Part shown: positions 8,041-16,217 of the stretch, in pieces
Position numbering within the stretch: the stretch's first letter is position 1
How the letters are laid out: each line of letters begins with the position of its first letter
Assembly: GCA_035308365.1 (NCBI GenBank)
Contig: DATGGU010000160.1
Location: 4,134-68,133, forward strand
Source of the DNA: PALSA-505 sp035308365
GTDB lineage: Bacteria; Actinomycetota; Actinomycetes; Streptosporangiales; Streptosporangiaceae
Reading direction: 5' to 3'
Length of the DNA: 64,000 nt
Position numbers and translations under genes: made by a program
The notes under the pieces: model-generated
What the model was told of the DNA's origin: nothing
Databases searched by the model: none
What the model saw: the letters and a program-made list of their open reading frames with translations, nothing else

Positions 8041-8973
8041 GTGACACAGAGCGTAAACGGGCTGCCGCCCGCGATCGAGCTGCGCGGCATCCACAAGAGG
8101 TTCGGCCAGGTACATGCGGTGCGGGGCATTGACCTGCAGATCTCATCGGGAGAGATCGTCGCGTTCCTCGGCCCTAACGGTGCGGGCAAGACCTCGACGA
8201 TCGACGTGATCCTCGGCCTGTCCCATCCCAGCGAGGGCTCGGTATCGGTCTATGGCATGGAACCGCGCCAGGCCATCAGCCGGGGGCTGATCTCCGCAGT
8301 GATGCAGACCGGCGGGCTGCTCAAGGATCTGACGGTCGGTGAGACCCTGCAGTACACCGCGAGCCTGTTCACCAACACCCAGCCGGTGGCCGAGGTGATG
8401 AAGCGGGCCGGTATCAGCGAGCTGGCCGACCGCAAGGTGGGCAAGTGCTCGGGCGGCGAGCAGCAGCGGCTTCGGTTCGCCATGGCGCTGCTGTCCGATC
8501 CGGAGCTGCTGATCCTGGACGAGCCGACGACCGGCATGGACGTGGAGGGGCGGCGCGGCTTCTGGACGGCGATCCGGCAGGATGCCGAGCTGGGCCGGAC
8601 CGTCCTGTTCGCCACGCACTATCTGGAGGAAGCCGACTCCTACGCCGACCGCGTCATCCTGATCAGGCGTGGTGAGATCGTGGCCGACGGCACCTCGGCA
8701 CAGATCAAGGCCATGGCGGCCGGGCGGACGGTGCGGGCCACGCTGCCCGGCGCCGACGAGGCCAAGCTGCATGAGATTCCCGGGGTGGAGCGGGTCGAGG
8801 TACGCGGGGACACCGTCCTGCTGCACGCCATCGACAGCGATGCGGTGGCCAGGTACCTGCTGACCAGCACACCGGCCAAGGACCTCGAGATCACCACCCG
8901 GGCGCTCGAGGACGCCTTCATCGCACTGACCAGCGACGAATCCGACAGCGCCACGGCAGGAGCATTGCAATGA
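8041..8973 (+). CDS. ABC transporter ATP-binding protein (drug/antibiotic exporter type)
   Basis: A 310-residue ATPase with GTG start. Walker A GPNGAGKTS is near residue 44, the signature CSGGEQQR near 136, Walker B LLILDEPTTGMD near 156-167 and the H-loop ATHYLEEAD near 193. The CcmA/DrrA-like C-terminal region follows. It powers the ABC-2 permease encoded immediately downstream; the two genes overlap by four bases (ATGA). Such pairs in actinobacteria usually export lipids, antibiotics or other hydrophobic compounds. No substrate can be inferred here. A possible attenuator lies in the leader. Confidence 0.93.
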   Translation: MTQSVNGLPPAIELRGIHKRFGQVHAVRGIDLQISSGEIVAFLGPNGAGKTSTIDVILGLSHPSEGSVSVYGMEPRQAISRGLISAVMQTGGLLKDLTVGETLQYTASLFTNTQPVAEVMKRAGISELADRKVGKCSGGEQQRLRFAMALLSDPELLILDEPTTGMDVEGRRGFWTAIRQDAELGRTVLFATHYLEEADSYADRVILIRRGEIVADGTSAQIKAMAAGRTVRATLPGADEAKLHEIPGVERVEVRGDTVLLHAIDSDAVARYLLTSTPAKDLEITTRALEDAFIALTSDESDSATAGALQ

Positions 8974-9779
8974 CCACCCGTTCCCTGTCCGCAACCGAGC
9001 TGGCCAGCCGGCGGGCGCCGGCGTTCGGCGGGCTCAACGCCATCGCGCTGAGCATCGAGATCCGCAGGCTGCTGCGCAACCGGCGCACGCTCATCTTCAC
9101 GATGATCATGCCCAGCATCTTCTTCCTGCTGTTCGGGCTGAACAGCGCCTATGCCAACGATTCCAACGGGAAGGGCGCCTATGGCAACGTCTCGGCGTTC
9201 GTCCTGATCAGCATGGCGCTGTACGGGGCGACGCTGGCGACCACCAGCGGCGGTGCCATGGTGTCCATCGAACGGGCGGCGGGCTGGAGCCGCCAGCTCC
9301 GGCTGACCCCGCTGGCGTCGCCGGCCTATGTCGGCCTGAAGATGCTGACCTCGCTGGTGCTCGGCCTCGGCTCGGTGGCGGCGGTGTTCATCGTCGGCGG
9401 GGTCACCGGCAAGCCGTCCATGCCGGTCTGGCTGTGGGTCGTCAGTGCGCTGTGCGTGTGGGTGGGCTCACTGGTGTTCGCGGCGTTCGGGCTGTTCCTC
9501 GGGTACCTGCTGCCCACCGAGAATGTCATGCAGTTCCTCGGGTTCATCATGATGCTGTTCTCCTTCGGCGGCGGCGTGTTCATCCCGCTGAGCCAGTACC
9601 CGCACGTGCTCAGGGACATCGCCGAGTACACCCCGCTGTACGGCCTGAACCAGCTCGTGCACGCGCCGCTGCTGAACAGCGGCGTGGACATCGCCTGGGT
9701 CGGCAACGCCATCGCCTGGCTGATCATCTTCACGGCCGGTGCGGCCTGGCGCTTCCGCAAGGACACCGCGCGGGTCTGA
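8970..9779 (+). CDS. ABC-2 type transporter permease
   Basis: A 269-residue membrane protein with about six hydrophobic segments, including FTMIMPSIFFLLFGLNSAYA near the start and FLGFIMMLFSFGGGVFIPLS later, the classic ABC-2 exporter layout. The segment SGGAMVSIERAAGWSRQLRL TPL matches the cytoplasmic coupling loop of DrrB-like permeases. Start codon overlaps the ATPase stop by four bases, so expression is coupled. It ends directly at the stop of the opposing regulator gene, with no intergenic space. Confidence 0.9.
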   Translation: MTTRSLSATELASRRAPAFGGLNAIALSIEIRRLLRNRRTLIFTMIMPSIFFLLFGLNSAYANDSNGKGAYGNVSAFVLISMALYGATLATTSGGAMVSIERAAGWSRQLRLTPLASPAYVGLKMLTSLVLGLGSVAAVFIVGGVTGKPSMPVWLWVVSALCVWVGSLVFAAFGLFLGYLLPTENVMQFLGFIMMLFSFGGGVFIPLSQYPHVLRDIAEYTPLYGLNQLVHAPLLNSGVDIAWVGNAIAWLIIFTAGAAWRFRKDTARV

Positions 9780-10622
9780 TCAGGAGACGCCGATCGTCGC
9801 GACCAGGCTGAGCTTGGTGGCGTCCTCGCTGGCCGGGTCGGCCGTGTAGACGACGATGCGCAGGTCACTGCCGCTGACCGACAGCACGTCGCAGTCCAGG
9901 GTGAGCGGGCCGACCTCGGGGTGCATGATCGTCTTGCGGTCGCTGTGGTGCGGCCCGACCTGGTGCTCCTGCCACAGCCCGGCGAACCGGCTGCTCACCC
10001 GGCACAGGTCGGCGATCAGGCCGCGAAGCCCCGCGTCGCCGGGGTACCGGCCGGTCACCTCCCTGAGGTCGGCGGCCATCGAGCGCTCGAACTCCGCCAG
10101 CTCCGCCGGTGTCCGCACCACCCGGCCGGTGGACCCGGCGGGCGCGGTGAAGCAGCGCCAGGGCAGGTTGCGGTCCCGGCCGGCCAGCCCGGACGGATCG
10201 CCCATCAGCGCGGCCCAGACCGGGTTCCAGGTGATCAGGGTCCAGGCCGCGTCGTACACGCCCACGGCCGTGTCGGACAGCCGGTCGATCAGCCGCTGGA
10301 CGCCGGGAGTCAGGTGGGTGGAGATGCTGGTGCGGCCCGGCGGGGCGTGCCCGGCCTGCCGGTACAGGTGGTCGCGCTCCTGCGGGGTCAGCCGCAGCGC
10401 CCTGGCCAGGCTGGCCAGCACCTGCTCGGACGGGCTGACCGCACGGCCCTGCTCCAGCCGGACCAGGTAGTCGACCGAGATACCGGCCAGCGAGGCAAGC
10501 TCTTCGCGGCGCAGGCCAGGGCTGCGCCGCGCTCCACCCGCGGCCAGGCCCACAGCCGATGGCGGCAGCCGGTCCCGCCAGGCGCGGATGGTCGCCCCCA
10601 AGTCGTCATGCTGGCCGTTCAC
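9780..10622 (-). CDS. Helix-turn-helix regulator with MmyB-like ligand-binding domain
   Basis: A 280-residue protein with GTG start. Residues about 30-85 form an XRE-type HTH (RREELASLAGISVDYLVRLEQGR) and the C-terminal half has the MmyB/MLTR ligand-binding pattern (TLITWNPVWAALMGD, then FAGLWQEHQV and the late HPEVGPLTLDCDVL). Proteins of this type bind fatty acids or similar ligands and often regulate a divergently transcribed short-chain dehydrogenase, exactly the arrangement here with the SDR gene starting 102 bases away. Expected to bind the shared intergenic region as a repressor or activator. Confidence 0.9.
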   Translation of the reverse strand: MNGQHDDLGATIRAWRDRLPPSAVGLAAGGARRSPGLRREELASLAGISVDYLVRLEQGRAVSPSEQVLASLARALRLTPQERDHLYRQAGHAPPGRTSISTHLTPGVQRLIDRLSDTAVGVYDAAWTLITWNPVWAALMGDPSGLAGRDRNLPWRCFTAPAGSTGRVVRTPAELAEFERSMAADLREVTGRYPGDAGLRGLIADLCRVSSRFAGLWQEHQVGPHHSDRKTIMHPEVGPLTLDCDVLSVSGSDLRIVVYTADPASEDATKLSLVATIGVS

Positions 10623-10724
10623 GCTTCCAGTGTGCCGTCATCGGCGCCCGGCTGCCTGGTACTGCTGGTCCCACGGCCGGGCAGGGACCTGGCTGGTGCC
10701 GCCGGGCCGCCGCACGATGGCTGC

Positions 10725-11420
10725 ATGACGATCACACTGATAACCGGGGCAAACAAGGGACTGGGCCGGGAGACCGCCCGCCGCCTCATCGAGCAAGGGC
10801 ACACCGTCTACATCGGTGCCCGCGACCCAGAGCGGGGTGCCACGGCGGCCAGAGAACTGAACGCGGAGCTGCTGCTGCTCGACGTCACCGACGAGGAGTC
10901 GGTGTCGGCCGCGGCCGCCAAGCTGGAGGCCGAGCACGGCCGGCTCGACGTGCTGGTGAACAACGCCGGTGTGCCCGGCCGGTTCCTGCCGCCCGCGCAG
11001 ACGACCGCCGCCGGCATGCTCGCCGTCTATGACACCAACGTGTTCGGCGTGGTCCGGGTGACCCACGCCATGCTGCCGCTGCTCGAACGCTCCGCCGCCC
11101 CGGTGGTGGTCAACGTCAGCAGCGGCATGGGCTCGCTGGGCGTGACCACCGATCCGGAGCGGTTCGAGTCCACCCTGACCGGACTGGCCTACCCGTCATC
11201 GAAGTCGGCGGTCAACATGCTGACCAGCCAGTACGCCAAGGCCTACCCGAAGATGCGGATCAACGCGGTGGACCCGGGGTACACGGCCACCGACCTGAAC
11301 GGGCATCGCGGCACCCAGACCGTTGCGGAAGGAGCGGAGATCATCGTCCGGATGGCGACGATCGGCCCGGACGGCCCGACCGGGACGTTCACCGACAGGC
11401 ACGGCGTGGTCCCCTGGTGA
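10725..11420 (+). CDS. Short-chain dehydrogenase/reductase (SDR)
   Basis: 231 residues from the ATG at 10725, chosen because the first strand MTITLITGANKGLG begins right there, although the frame is open far upstream. TGANKGLG (7-14) binds NAD(P)H, NNAG is at 79-82, the catalytic Ser is in NVSS (130-133) and Tyr156-x-x-x-Lys160 completes the active site. The family reduces carbonyls or oxidises alcohols with NAD(P)(H). Divergent from the MmyB-type regulator, which very likely controls it. The natural substrate is unknown. Confidence 0.92.
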   Translation: MTITLITGANKGLGRETARRLIEQGHTVYIGARDPERGATAARELNAELLLLDVTDEESVSAAAAKLEAEHGRLDVLVNNAGVPGRFLPPAQTTAAGMLAVYDTNVFGVVRVTHAMLPLLERSAAPVVVNVSSGMGSLGVTTDPERFESTLTGLAYPSSKSAVNMLTSQYAKAYPKMRINAVDPGYTATDLNGHRGTQTVAEGAEIIVRMATIGPDGPTGTFTDRHGVVPW

Positions 11421-11641
11421 TCACTGACCGGGCGGGACGCGGCAGCCTCAACCGCCCCAAGGAGGGTGCGGGTAGCGGGTGTCAGGCCGCGGTTTCCTGG
11501 AGGATGACACCCCGGCCCACTGAGTGCCGTGTGCTCACCGGGCAGCGCTGGGTAGGTGGGCGGCGGATAAATTCGGTTGCCCACATTTACGGACGTCTGC
11601 TGTACTCGCGGTGACGGCAGATCAGCCCCAAGGAGCATGAC

Positions 11642-11752
11642 ATGCGTGCAGCGTGCAGGTCCATCGAGAAGGCAATGGCCACGCACGCAGAAGGCATGAC
11701 ACGCCGTGAGCACGCTGAACTTGGGGATTCTGGCGCATGTAGACGCCGGTAA
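11642..11752 (+). CDS. Possible leader ORF overlapping the start of the ribosomal protection gene
   Basis: ATG at 11642 lies six bases after AGGAG (11631-11635), a better-placed Shine-Dalgarno than that of the main gene. It would encode about 36 residues, running past the GTG of the main gene in another frame. A second short frame starts at ATG 11637 (20 codons) and ends at TGA 11697-11699, seven bases before the GTG at 11706, but its spacing from AGGAG is too short. Either could couple translation of the antibiotic-resistance GTPase to ribosome stalling, as leader peptides do for tet(M) and erm genes. This is inference from layout only. Confidence 0.3.
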   Translation: MRAACRSIEKAMATHAEGMTRREHAELGDSGACRRR

Positions 11753-13751
11753 GACCAGCCTGACCGAGCGGCTGCTGTTCGCCGCCGGGGTCATCGACGA
11801 AATCGGCAGCGTCGATGACGGGAACACCCAGACCGACACGCTGGCACTTGAACGCCAGCGAGGCATCACGATCAAGTCTGCCGTGGTCTCGTTCGCCATC
11901 GGCGACGTCGCGGTCAACCTGATCGACACCCCCGGCCACCCGGATTTCATCGCCGAGGTGGAACGGGTGCTGAGCGTGCTCGATGGCGCCATTCTGGTGA
12001 TCTCCGCCGTCGAGGGCGTACAGGCGCAGACCAGGGTGCTGATGCGAGCCTTGCAGCGACTGCGCATCCCCACCCTGATCTTCGTGAACAAGATCGACCG
12101 GAGCGGCGCAGGCTACGAGCGCACGCTCGGCGCCATCGCCCGCAAGCTCACCCCGGCGATCGTCCCGATGGGCACGACGGCGCGCATCGGCACCAAGGAC
12201 GCCGCGTTCCTGCCGTACGGCAGCGACGACGAGTTCACCGCGCTGGCGGCCGATGTGCTGGCCGACCATGACGACGCGTTCCTGGCCGCCTACCTCGACG
12301 ACGAGCAGACCTTCCCGCCGTCCCGGCTGCGCGCCGAGCTGGCGGCGCAGGCCGGCCGCGCCCTGGTCCACCCGGTGTACTTTGGCTCGGCCATCACCGG
12401 GGCCGGGACGGACGCGCTGACGGCCGGCATCCGCGAGCTGCTCCCGCGAGCCGGCAGCGACTCCGGCGGCCCGGCGCGCGGCACCGTGTTCAAGGTCGAG
12501 CGCGGCCCGGCCGGAGAGAAGATCGCCTACGTGCGGATGTTCTCCGGCACCCTGCGCACCAGGGAGCGGATCCAGTTCGGCCACGCCAGCGAGGCCAAGG
12601 TCACCGCGATCAGCGTCTTCGAGCAGGGCACGGCCATCCCCCGGGACCGGGTGACCGCCGGCCAGATCGCCAAGCTCTGGGGCCTGGCCGACGTCCGGAT
12701 CGGGGACACGCTCGGTCAGCAGAACCACAGCAACGGCCACATTTTCTCCCCAGCCACGCAGGAGACCATGGCCGTGCCCTCCCGCCACTTCTCCCCGCCC
12801 ACCCTGGAGACCGTGGTCGTCCCCTGCCGCCGCGCCGACTCCGGCCTGCTGCACGTCGCGCTCACCCAGCTCGCCGAGCAGGACCCACTGATCAACCTGC
12901 GGCAGGATGACATCCGCCAGGAACTGCTGGTCTCCCTGTACGGCGAGGTGCAAAAGGAGGTCGTCCAGGCCACCCTGGCCGACGACTACGGCATCCACGT
13001 CGGCTTCCATGGCACCACAACGATCTGCATCGAGCGGCCCACCGGCTCCGGCGCCGCCGCCGAACTGATCGCCACACCGCCCAATCCGTTCCTGGCCACG
13101 GTCGGCCTGCACATTGCCCCGGCCGCCCCCGGCTCCGGCATCACCTACCAGGTGGCCGGCGACCGCCTGGGCACCATGCCGGTCGCGTTCTTCAAGGCGG
13201 TCGAGGAAACCGTGCACGAGACCCTGCACCAGGGCATCCACGGCTGGCAGGTCACCGACATCACCGTCACGCTGACCCACACCGGCTACTACCCACGCCA
13301 AAGCCACGCCCACGCCCACTTCGACAAGAGCATGTCCAGCACCGCCGGCGACTTCCGCAACCTGACCCCGCTGGTCCTGATGACCGCGCTGGCTCAGGCA
13401 GGCACCGAGGTCTGCGAGCCAGTACACCGGTTCCGCCTGGAGATCCCTGCCGACGCCTTCGGCCCGGTCCTCCCAGTGCTGACCGGCCTGCGCGCCATTC
13501 CCGCGCTGTCTGCAATGCACGGCCCAATATGCCTGCTGGAAGGCGAGATCCCAGCCGCCAACGTCCGCCAGCTCGAACTGCAACTCCCCGGCCTGAGCAG
13601 CGGCGAAGGCGTCCTGGACTGCACATTCGACCACTATCAGCCGGTACGCGGCCCAGTCCCGGAGCGACCGCGCTCGGACAACAATCCGCTCAACCGCAAG
13701 GAATACCTGCTCAGCCTCACCCGCCGGGCAATAGCTCGGGCCGCCGGGTGA
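11706..13751 (+). CDS. Tetracycline resistance ribosomal protection protein (Tet/OtrA family GTPase)
   Basis: 681 residues, the usual length of EF-G-like ribosomal protection proteins, GTG start. G1 AHVDAGKT is at residues 10-17, the family-typical LERQRGITIK at about 48-57, DTPGH 74-78 and NKID 128-131. The phrase VLDGAILVISAVEGVQAQTR is almost diagnostic of TetM/TetO/OtrA relatives rather than EF-G. The protein binds the ribosome with GTP and displaces tetracycline from the A site; relatives in actinomycetes protect producers or are intrinsic. No biosynthetic genes are near, so an intrinsic resistance or housekeeping-like role is likely. Short leader ORFs lie just upstream. Confidence 0.9.
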   Translation: MSTLNLGILAHVDAGKTSLTERLLFAAGVIDEIGSVDDGNTQTDTLALERQRGITIKSAVVSFAIGDVAVNLIDTPGHPDFIAEVERVLSVLDGAILVISAVEGVQAQTRVLMRALQRLRIPTLIFVNKIDRSGAGYERTLGAIARKLTPAIVPMGTTARIGTKDAAFLPYGSDDEFTALAADVLADHDDAFLAAYLDDEQTFPPSRLRAELAAQAGRALVHPVYFGSAITGAGTDALTAGIRELLPRAGSDSGGPARGTVFKVERGPAGEKIAYVRMFSGTLRTRERIQFGHASEAKVTAISVFEQGTAIPRDRVTAGQIAKLWGLADVRIGDTLGQQNHSNGHIFSPATQETMAVPSRHFSPPTLETVVVPCRRADSGLLHVALTQLAEQDPLINLRQDDIRQELLVSLYGEVQKEVVQATLADDYGIHVGFHGTTTICIERPTGSGAAAELIATPPNPFLATVGLHIAPAAPGSGITYQVAGDRLGTMPVAFFKAVEETVHETLHQGIHGWQVTDITVTLTHTGYYPRQSHAHAHFDKSMSSTAGDFRNLTPLVLMTALAQAGTEVCEPVHRFRLEIPADAFGPVLPVLTGLRAIPALSAMHGPICLLEGEIPAANVRQLELQLPGLSSGEGVLDCTFDHYQPVRGPVPERPRSDNNPLNRKEYLLSLTRRAIARAAG

Positions 13752-13845
13752 GAGCCCTTAAACCTTTCCCCAGCGGGGCGGGGCCGGGCTGCCCGGATGA
13801 GAACCTTTAAACCTTTCCCGGGGGGCGGGGCCGGACCAACCGGAT
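13750..13845. repeat. Two imperfect tandem copies of a ~48-base unit after the resistance gene
   Basis: Copy 1 (13750-13798) and copy 2 (13799-13845) share a TTAAACCTTTCCC start, a run of GGGGCGGGGCCGG and a CCGGAT end. Copy 1 begins in the stop codon of the ribosomal protection gene. The C-rich then G-rich order allows folding, so it may be a terminator region; no known element is recognised. Confidence 0.7.
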
Positions 13846-14019
13846 TGCGACTGATCGGCTGCCGCCGAACGTCGCTATCCGGCCAACCCGGCTCCGCTGA
13901 CCACGTGCCTTGAATAGTGCATTAAGTGCAATACAAAGCGGGGGACCCAGTCGGACGGCCGGGGCCGGGATGGCAGGGGAGGGGACGGCGCCGAGTCGCA
14001 GCCATGTCAGGATGGGTGG

Positions 14020-14385
14020 GTGGGGATTAGGCGGATCGATCATGTGCAGTTGGCCATGCCTGCGGGGCAGGAGGAGCGGGCGCGGGCCTTTTATGAGGGG
14101 CTGCTCGGCATTGCCTGGGCGGAGAAGCCGGGGCATCTGGCCAGGCGGGGTGGGTGCTGGTTCGAGGATGGCGAGGTGAAGGTGCACCTCGGGGTGGAGC
14201 AGGATTTCCGGCCGGCCCGGAAGGCACATCCGGCGCTGCTGGTCGATGATCTGGCGGAGCTGGCTGGACGGTTGCAGGCCGGCGGGGTTGAGGTCAAGCG
14301 GGATGAACCGCTGGCGGGGTACGACCGGATCTACGTTGACGATCCGTTCGGGAACCGGATCGAGCTGATGCAGCGGCTTGGCTGA
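14020..14385 (+). CDS. VOC (glyoxalase/bleomycin-resistance fold) family protein
   Basis: A 121-residue single-domain VOC protein, GTG start. It opens with RRIDHVQLAMPAGQEERARA FYEGLLG, the family beta-alpha-beta start with the metal-ligand His, has the mid-region KVHLGVEQDF, and ends with IYVDDPFGNRIELMQ, which carries the last metal-ligand Glu. Members are metal-dependent isomerases or dioxygenases, or bind drugs. It precedes a PadR regulator by 50 bases on the same strand. The specific activity is unknown. Confidence 0.88.
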   Translation: MGIRRIDHVQLAMPAGQEERARAFYEGLLGIAWAEKPGHLARRGGCWFEDGEVKVHLGVEQDFRPARKAHPALLVDDLAELAGRLQAGGVEVKRDEPLAGYDRIYVDDPFGNRIELMQRLG

Positions 14386-14435
14386 GCGGATCAAGATCGC
14401 CTGTACCGGGCGGAGTGGCACTACGATCCCATCTC

Positions 14436-14957
14436 ATGGGTGAGCCGCCGTCGTTGTCGCTGGCGGAGTGGATCGTGCTCGCGGTGATCGGCGAGCGGCC
14501 GACGCATGGGTTTACGATTTCGCAGCTTACCGAGCGGGATGGTGAGCTGGGGCGGATCTGGCATATCCCAAGGCCTGCCGTGTACCGGGCGCTGGGACGG
14601 GTGGAGGCGGCCGGGCTGGTGGCGGCCGATACGGTCGAGCCGGGGCGCGGGCCGCAGCGCACCGTCTATGCGATTACGGAGCAGGGGCGGGAAGCGGTCG
14701 AGGTGTGGCTGCGGACCCCGGTGCAGCATGTGCGCGATGTGCGGTCGCATCTGCTGATGAAGCTGGCCCTGCTGGACCGGGCCGGGCAGGACCCGGGCAT
14801 GCTGCTGGCCGCACAGCGGGCAGTGCTCGTGCCGATTGTCAGCGCCATCGAGACCGAACGGTTCGAGGGGAACGGGTTCGACGCCACGCTGCACGCCTGG
14901 CGGCGGGCCACCGCCAGTGCGGCGCTCAGCTTCCTGGACGACATTATGCGTTCCTGA
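14436..14957 (+). CDS. PadR family transcriptional regulator
   Basis: About 173 residues from ATG 14436, where the conserved part SLAEWIVLAVIGERPTHGFT begins. The winged helix continues with IPRPAVYRALGRVEAAGLV and the wing GPQRTVYAITEQGREAV; the C-terminal helices (VRSHLLMKLALLDRAGQ) mediate dimerisation. PadR proteins repress efflux or catabolic genes and release DNA on binding aromatic or drug-like ligands. Its target is probably local (the VOC gene just upstream), but no clear operator was found. Confidence 0.85.
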   Translation: MGEPPSLSLAEWIVLAVIGERPTHGFTISQLTERDGELGRIWHIPRPAVYRALGRVEAAGLVAADTVEPGRGPQRTVYAITEQGREAVEVWLRTPVQHVRDVRSHLLMKLALLDRAGQDPGMLLAAQRAVLVPIVSAIETERFEGNGFDATLHAWRRATASAALSFLDDIMRS

Positions 14958-15005
14958 CCGGGGAAGCTTCGGGGGGTGACGCGGATGCCCGCGAGACAGT
15001 ACACC

Positions 15006-15250
15006 AACCGGGTGCTGGTGCTTGAGGCCGGGCGGCCGGACTACCCGTGGGATGTTTTCATTCACATGCCCGCGGCACGGCGGCGTGGTCACGGTGCTCA
15101 CGCTCGGCCCGGAAGCCGCCGCCGGCCAGCTCAGGGACATGCTGGCGCTGGGGGCGTCGCGGGCGGTACTCCTGGAGACCGGCCCTGATCGCGGCGATCC
15201 GGGCCAGGCCCGGCGCGCGCTGACCAGGTTTGCCCCGGATCTGGCTGGGC
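15006..15250 (+). pseudogene. Chimeric relic: GMC oxidoreductase fragment joined to an etfB fragment
   Basis: Bases 15006-15074 read NRVLVLEAGRPDYPWDVFIH, the segment after the FAD-binding strand of GMC (choline-dehydrogenase-like) oxidoreductases. At about 15070-15076 the homology jumps frame and family: GGVVTVLTLGPEAAAGQLRD followed by MLALGASRAVLLE is the N-terminal core of electron transfer flavoprotein beta. Neither piece has its start or the rest of its domain, and no single frame spans both. The stretch fills the gap before the MEDS-domain gene and shows that at least two genes decayed and fused here by deletion. Confidence 0.65.
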
Positions 15251-15328
15251 AACTACACGTTCTGGATTTACTTACGACGGCCACTCACGCCTGGGATGCG
15301 GAACGTCCCGGCCAGATGGAGACATGCC

Positions 15329-15898
15329 ATGGCCCCGGCAAACATCCTCGATGCCGGCCCCAGCGACCATCTTGTGCTCTTCTACACCAGCAACGCCGAA
15401 CTCATCGACCGGGTAGGCACCTACCTGCTCCCGGCGATCCGGGACGGCGGCCTGGCCATCGCGATCGCCACACCGGTGCACCGGTCCGCACTCGGGGAAT
15501 GGCTGGACCGCGCCGGTGTGGATGTCGTCGCGGCGCGGGCTGATGGCCACTATCTCGAGCTGGACGCGGCCGACATCATTCGCACGTTCATGATGGAGGA
15601 CTGGCCCAGCGCGGCAGAGTTCTGGGCAGCGATCAGCCCGCTGATCGCACCGGCCGCCGGCGCTGGGCGGCCGGTACGCACCTTCGGCGAGATGGTCTCG
15701 CTGCTATGGGACGCCGATCAGGTCAGCGCGGCCATCGAGGTCGAGGCGATGTGGAACGAACTGGGCAGCCAGTATCCGTTCTCGTTGTGCTGCGGATACC
15801 CGGCACGGTCCGTCACCGGTCCCTCGCACCGGGACGCCCTGGCCCAGCTATACCACCTGCACACCCTGGCCGTCGGCCCCCCGGGTGAACCGGGCTAA
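15329..15898 (+). CDS. MEDS (DcmR-type sensory) domain protein
   Basis: 189 residues from ATG 15329. The pattern DHLVLFYTSNAELIDRVGTY, then LPAIRDGGLAIAIATPVHR and AARADGHYLELDAADIIRTF matches the MEDS domain found in DcmR and in anti-sigma-type regulators, a RecA-like fold that senses small signals. Near the end, FSLCCGYPAR contains the conserved late Cys pair region. No DNA-binding or kinase domain is fused, so it may act through a partner not seen here. The frame continues upstream to 15230, but that part derives from decayed sequence. Confidence 0.8.
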   Translation: MAPANILDAGPSDHLVLFYTSNAELIDRVGTYLLPAIRDGGLAIAIATPVHRSALGEWLDRAGVDVVAARADGHYLELDAADIIRTFMMEDWPSAAEFWAAISPLIAPAAGAGRPVRTFGEMVSLLWDADQVSAAIEVEAMWNELGSQYPFSLCCGYPARSVTGPSHRDALAQLYHLHTLAVGPPGEPG

Positions 15899-15907
15899 TC
15901 GGCGATC

Positions 15908-16153
15908 TTAATCGTGCTCCAGCTCGGCCTCGCCGGATTCCACCCTGGTGTGGGCCAGAGCCGTCTGGTCCAGCGGCAGGACGTCGCCGGCCACCAGGCC
16001 GAAATCGGCACCGCCGCTCAGCCGGCCGTTGATGGCCCGGGCCGCGGCGGCGAGCTCGGCGGTGGTTGCCCGGCTGATGACGAAGCCGGTGACGCTGATG
16101 GCTGCCGGTCGCCAACGACGATGCCGGGGCGCCGGGTTTCTCAATTGGTTCAC
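15908..16153 (-). CDS. Small hypothetical protein
   Basis: An 81-codon frame filling the gap between the MEDS gene and the CoA-transferase operon. The N-terminal third is basic and looks non-coding; the C-terminal part (ISRATTAELAAAARAINGRL and onward) has a plausible helical pattern and an acidic end. I recognise no family, and it could be a chance frame or the remnant of a larger gene. The rest of the 15899-16217 interval shows nothing else beyond the promoter side of the CoA-transferase gene. Confidence 0.3.
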   Translation of the reverse strand: MNQLRNPAPRHRRWRPAAISVTGFVISRATTAELAAAARAINGRLSGGADFGLVAGDVLPLDQTALAHTRVESGEAELEHD

Positions 16154-16217
16154 GGCTGAAAGTGCAGTGGGGGGACCAGCCCTCCCCCAGCAGCCGTTGA
16201 CCCGCTACCGTGGCGGC

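Noticed and set aside
11622..13634. A 670-codon frame antisense to the ribosomal protection gene.
   Set aside because: Rich in Gly, Ala, Val and Asp with no recognisable fold, and mirrors the codon bias of the real gene on the other strand.
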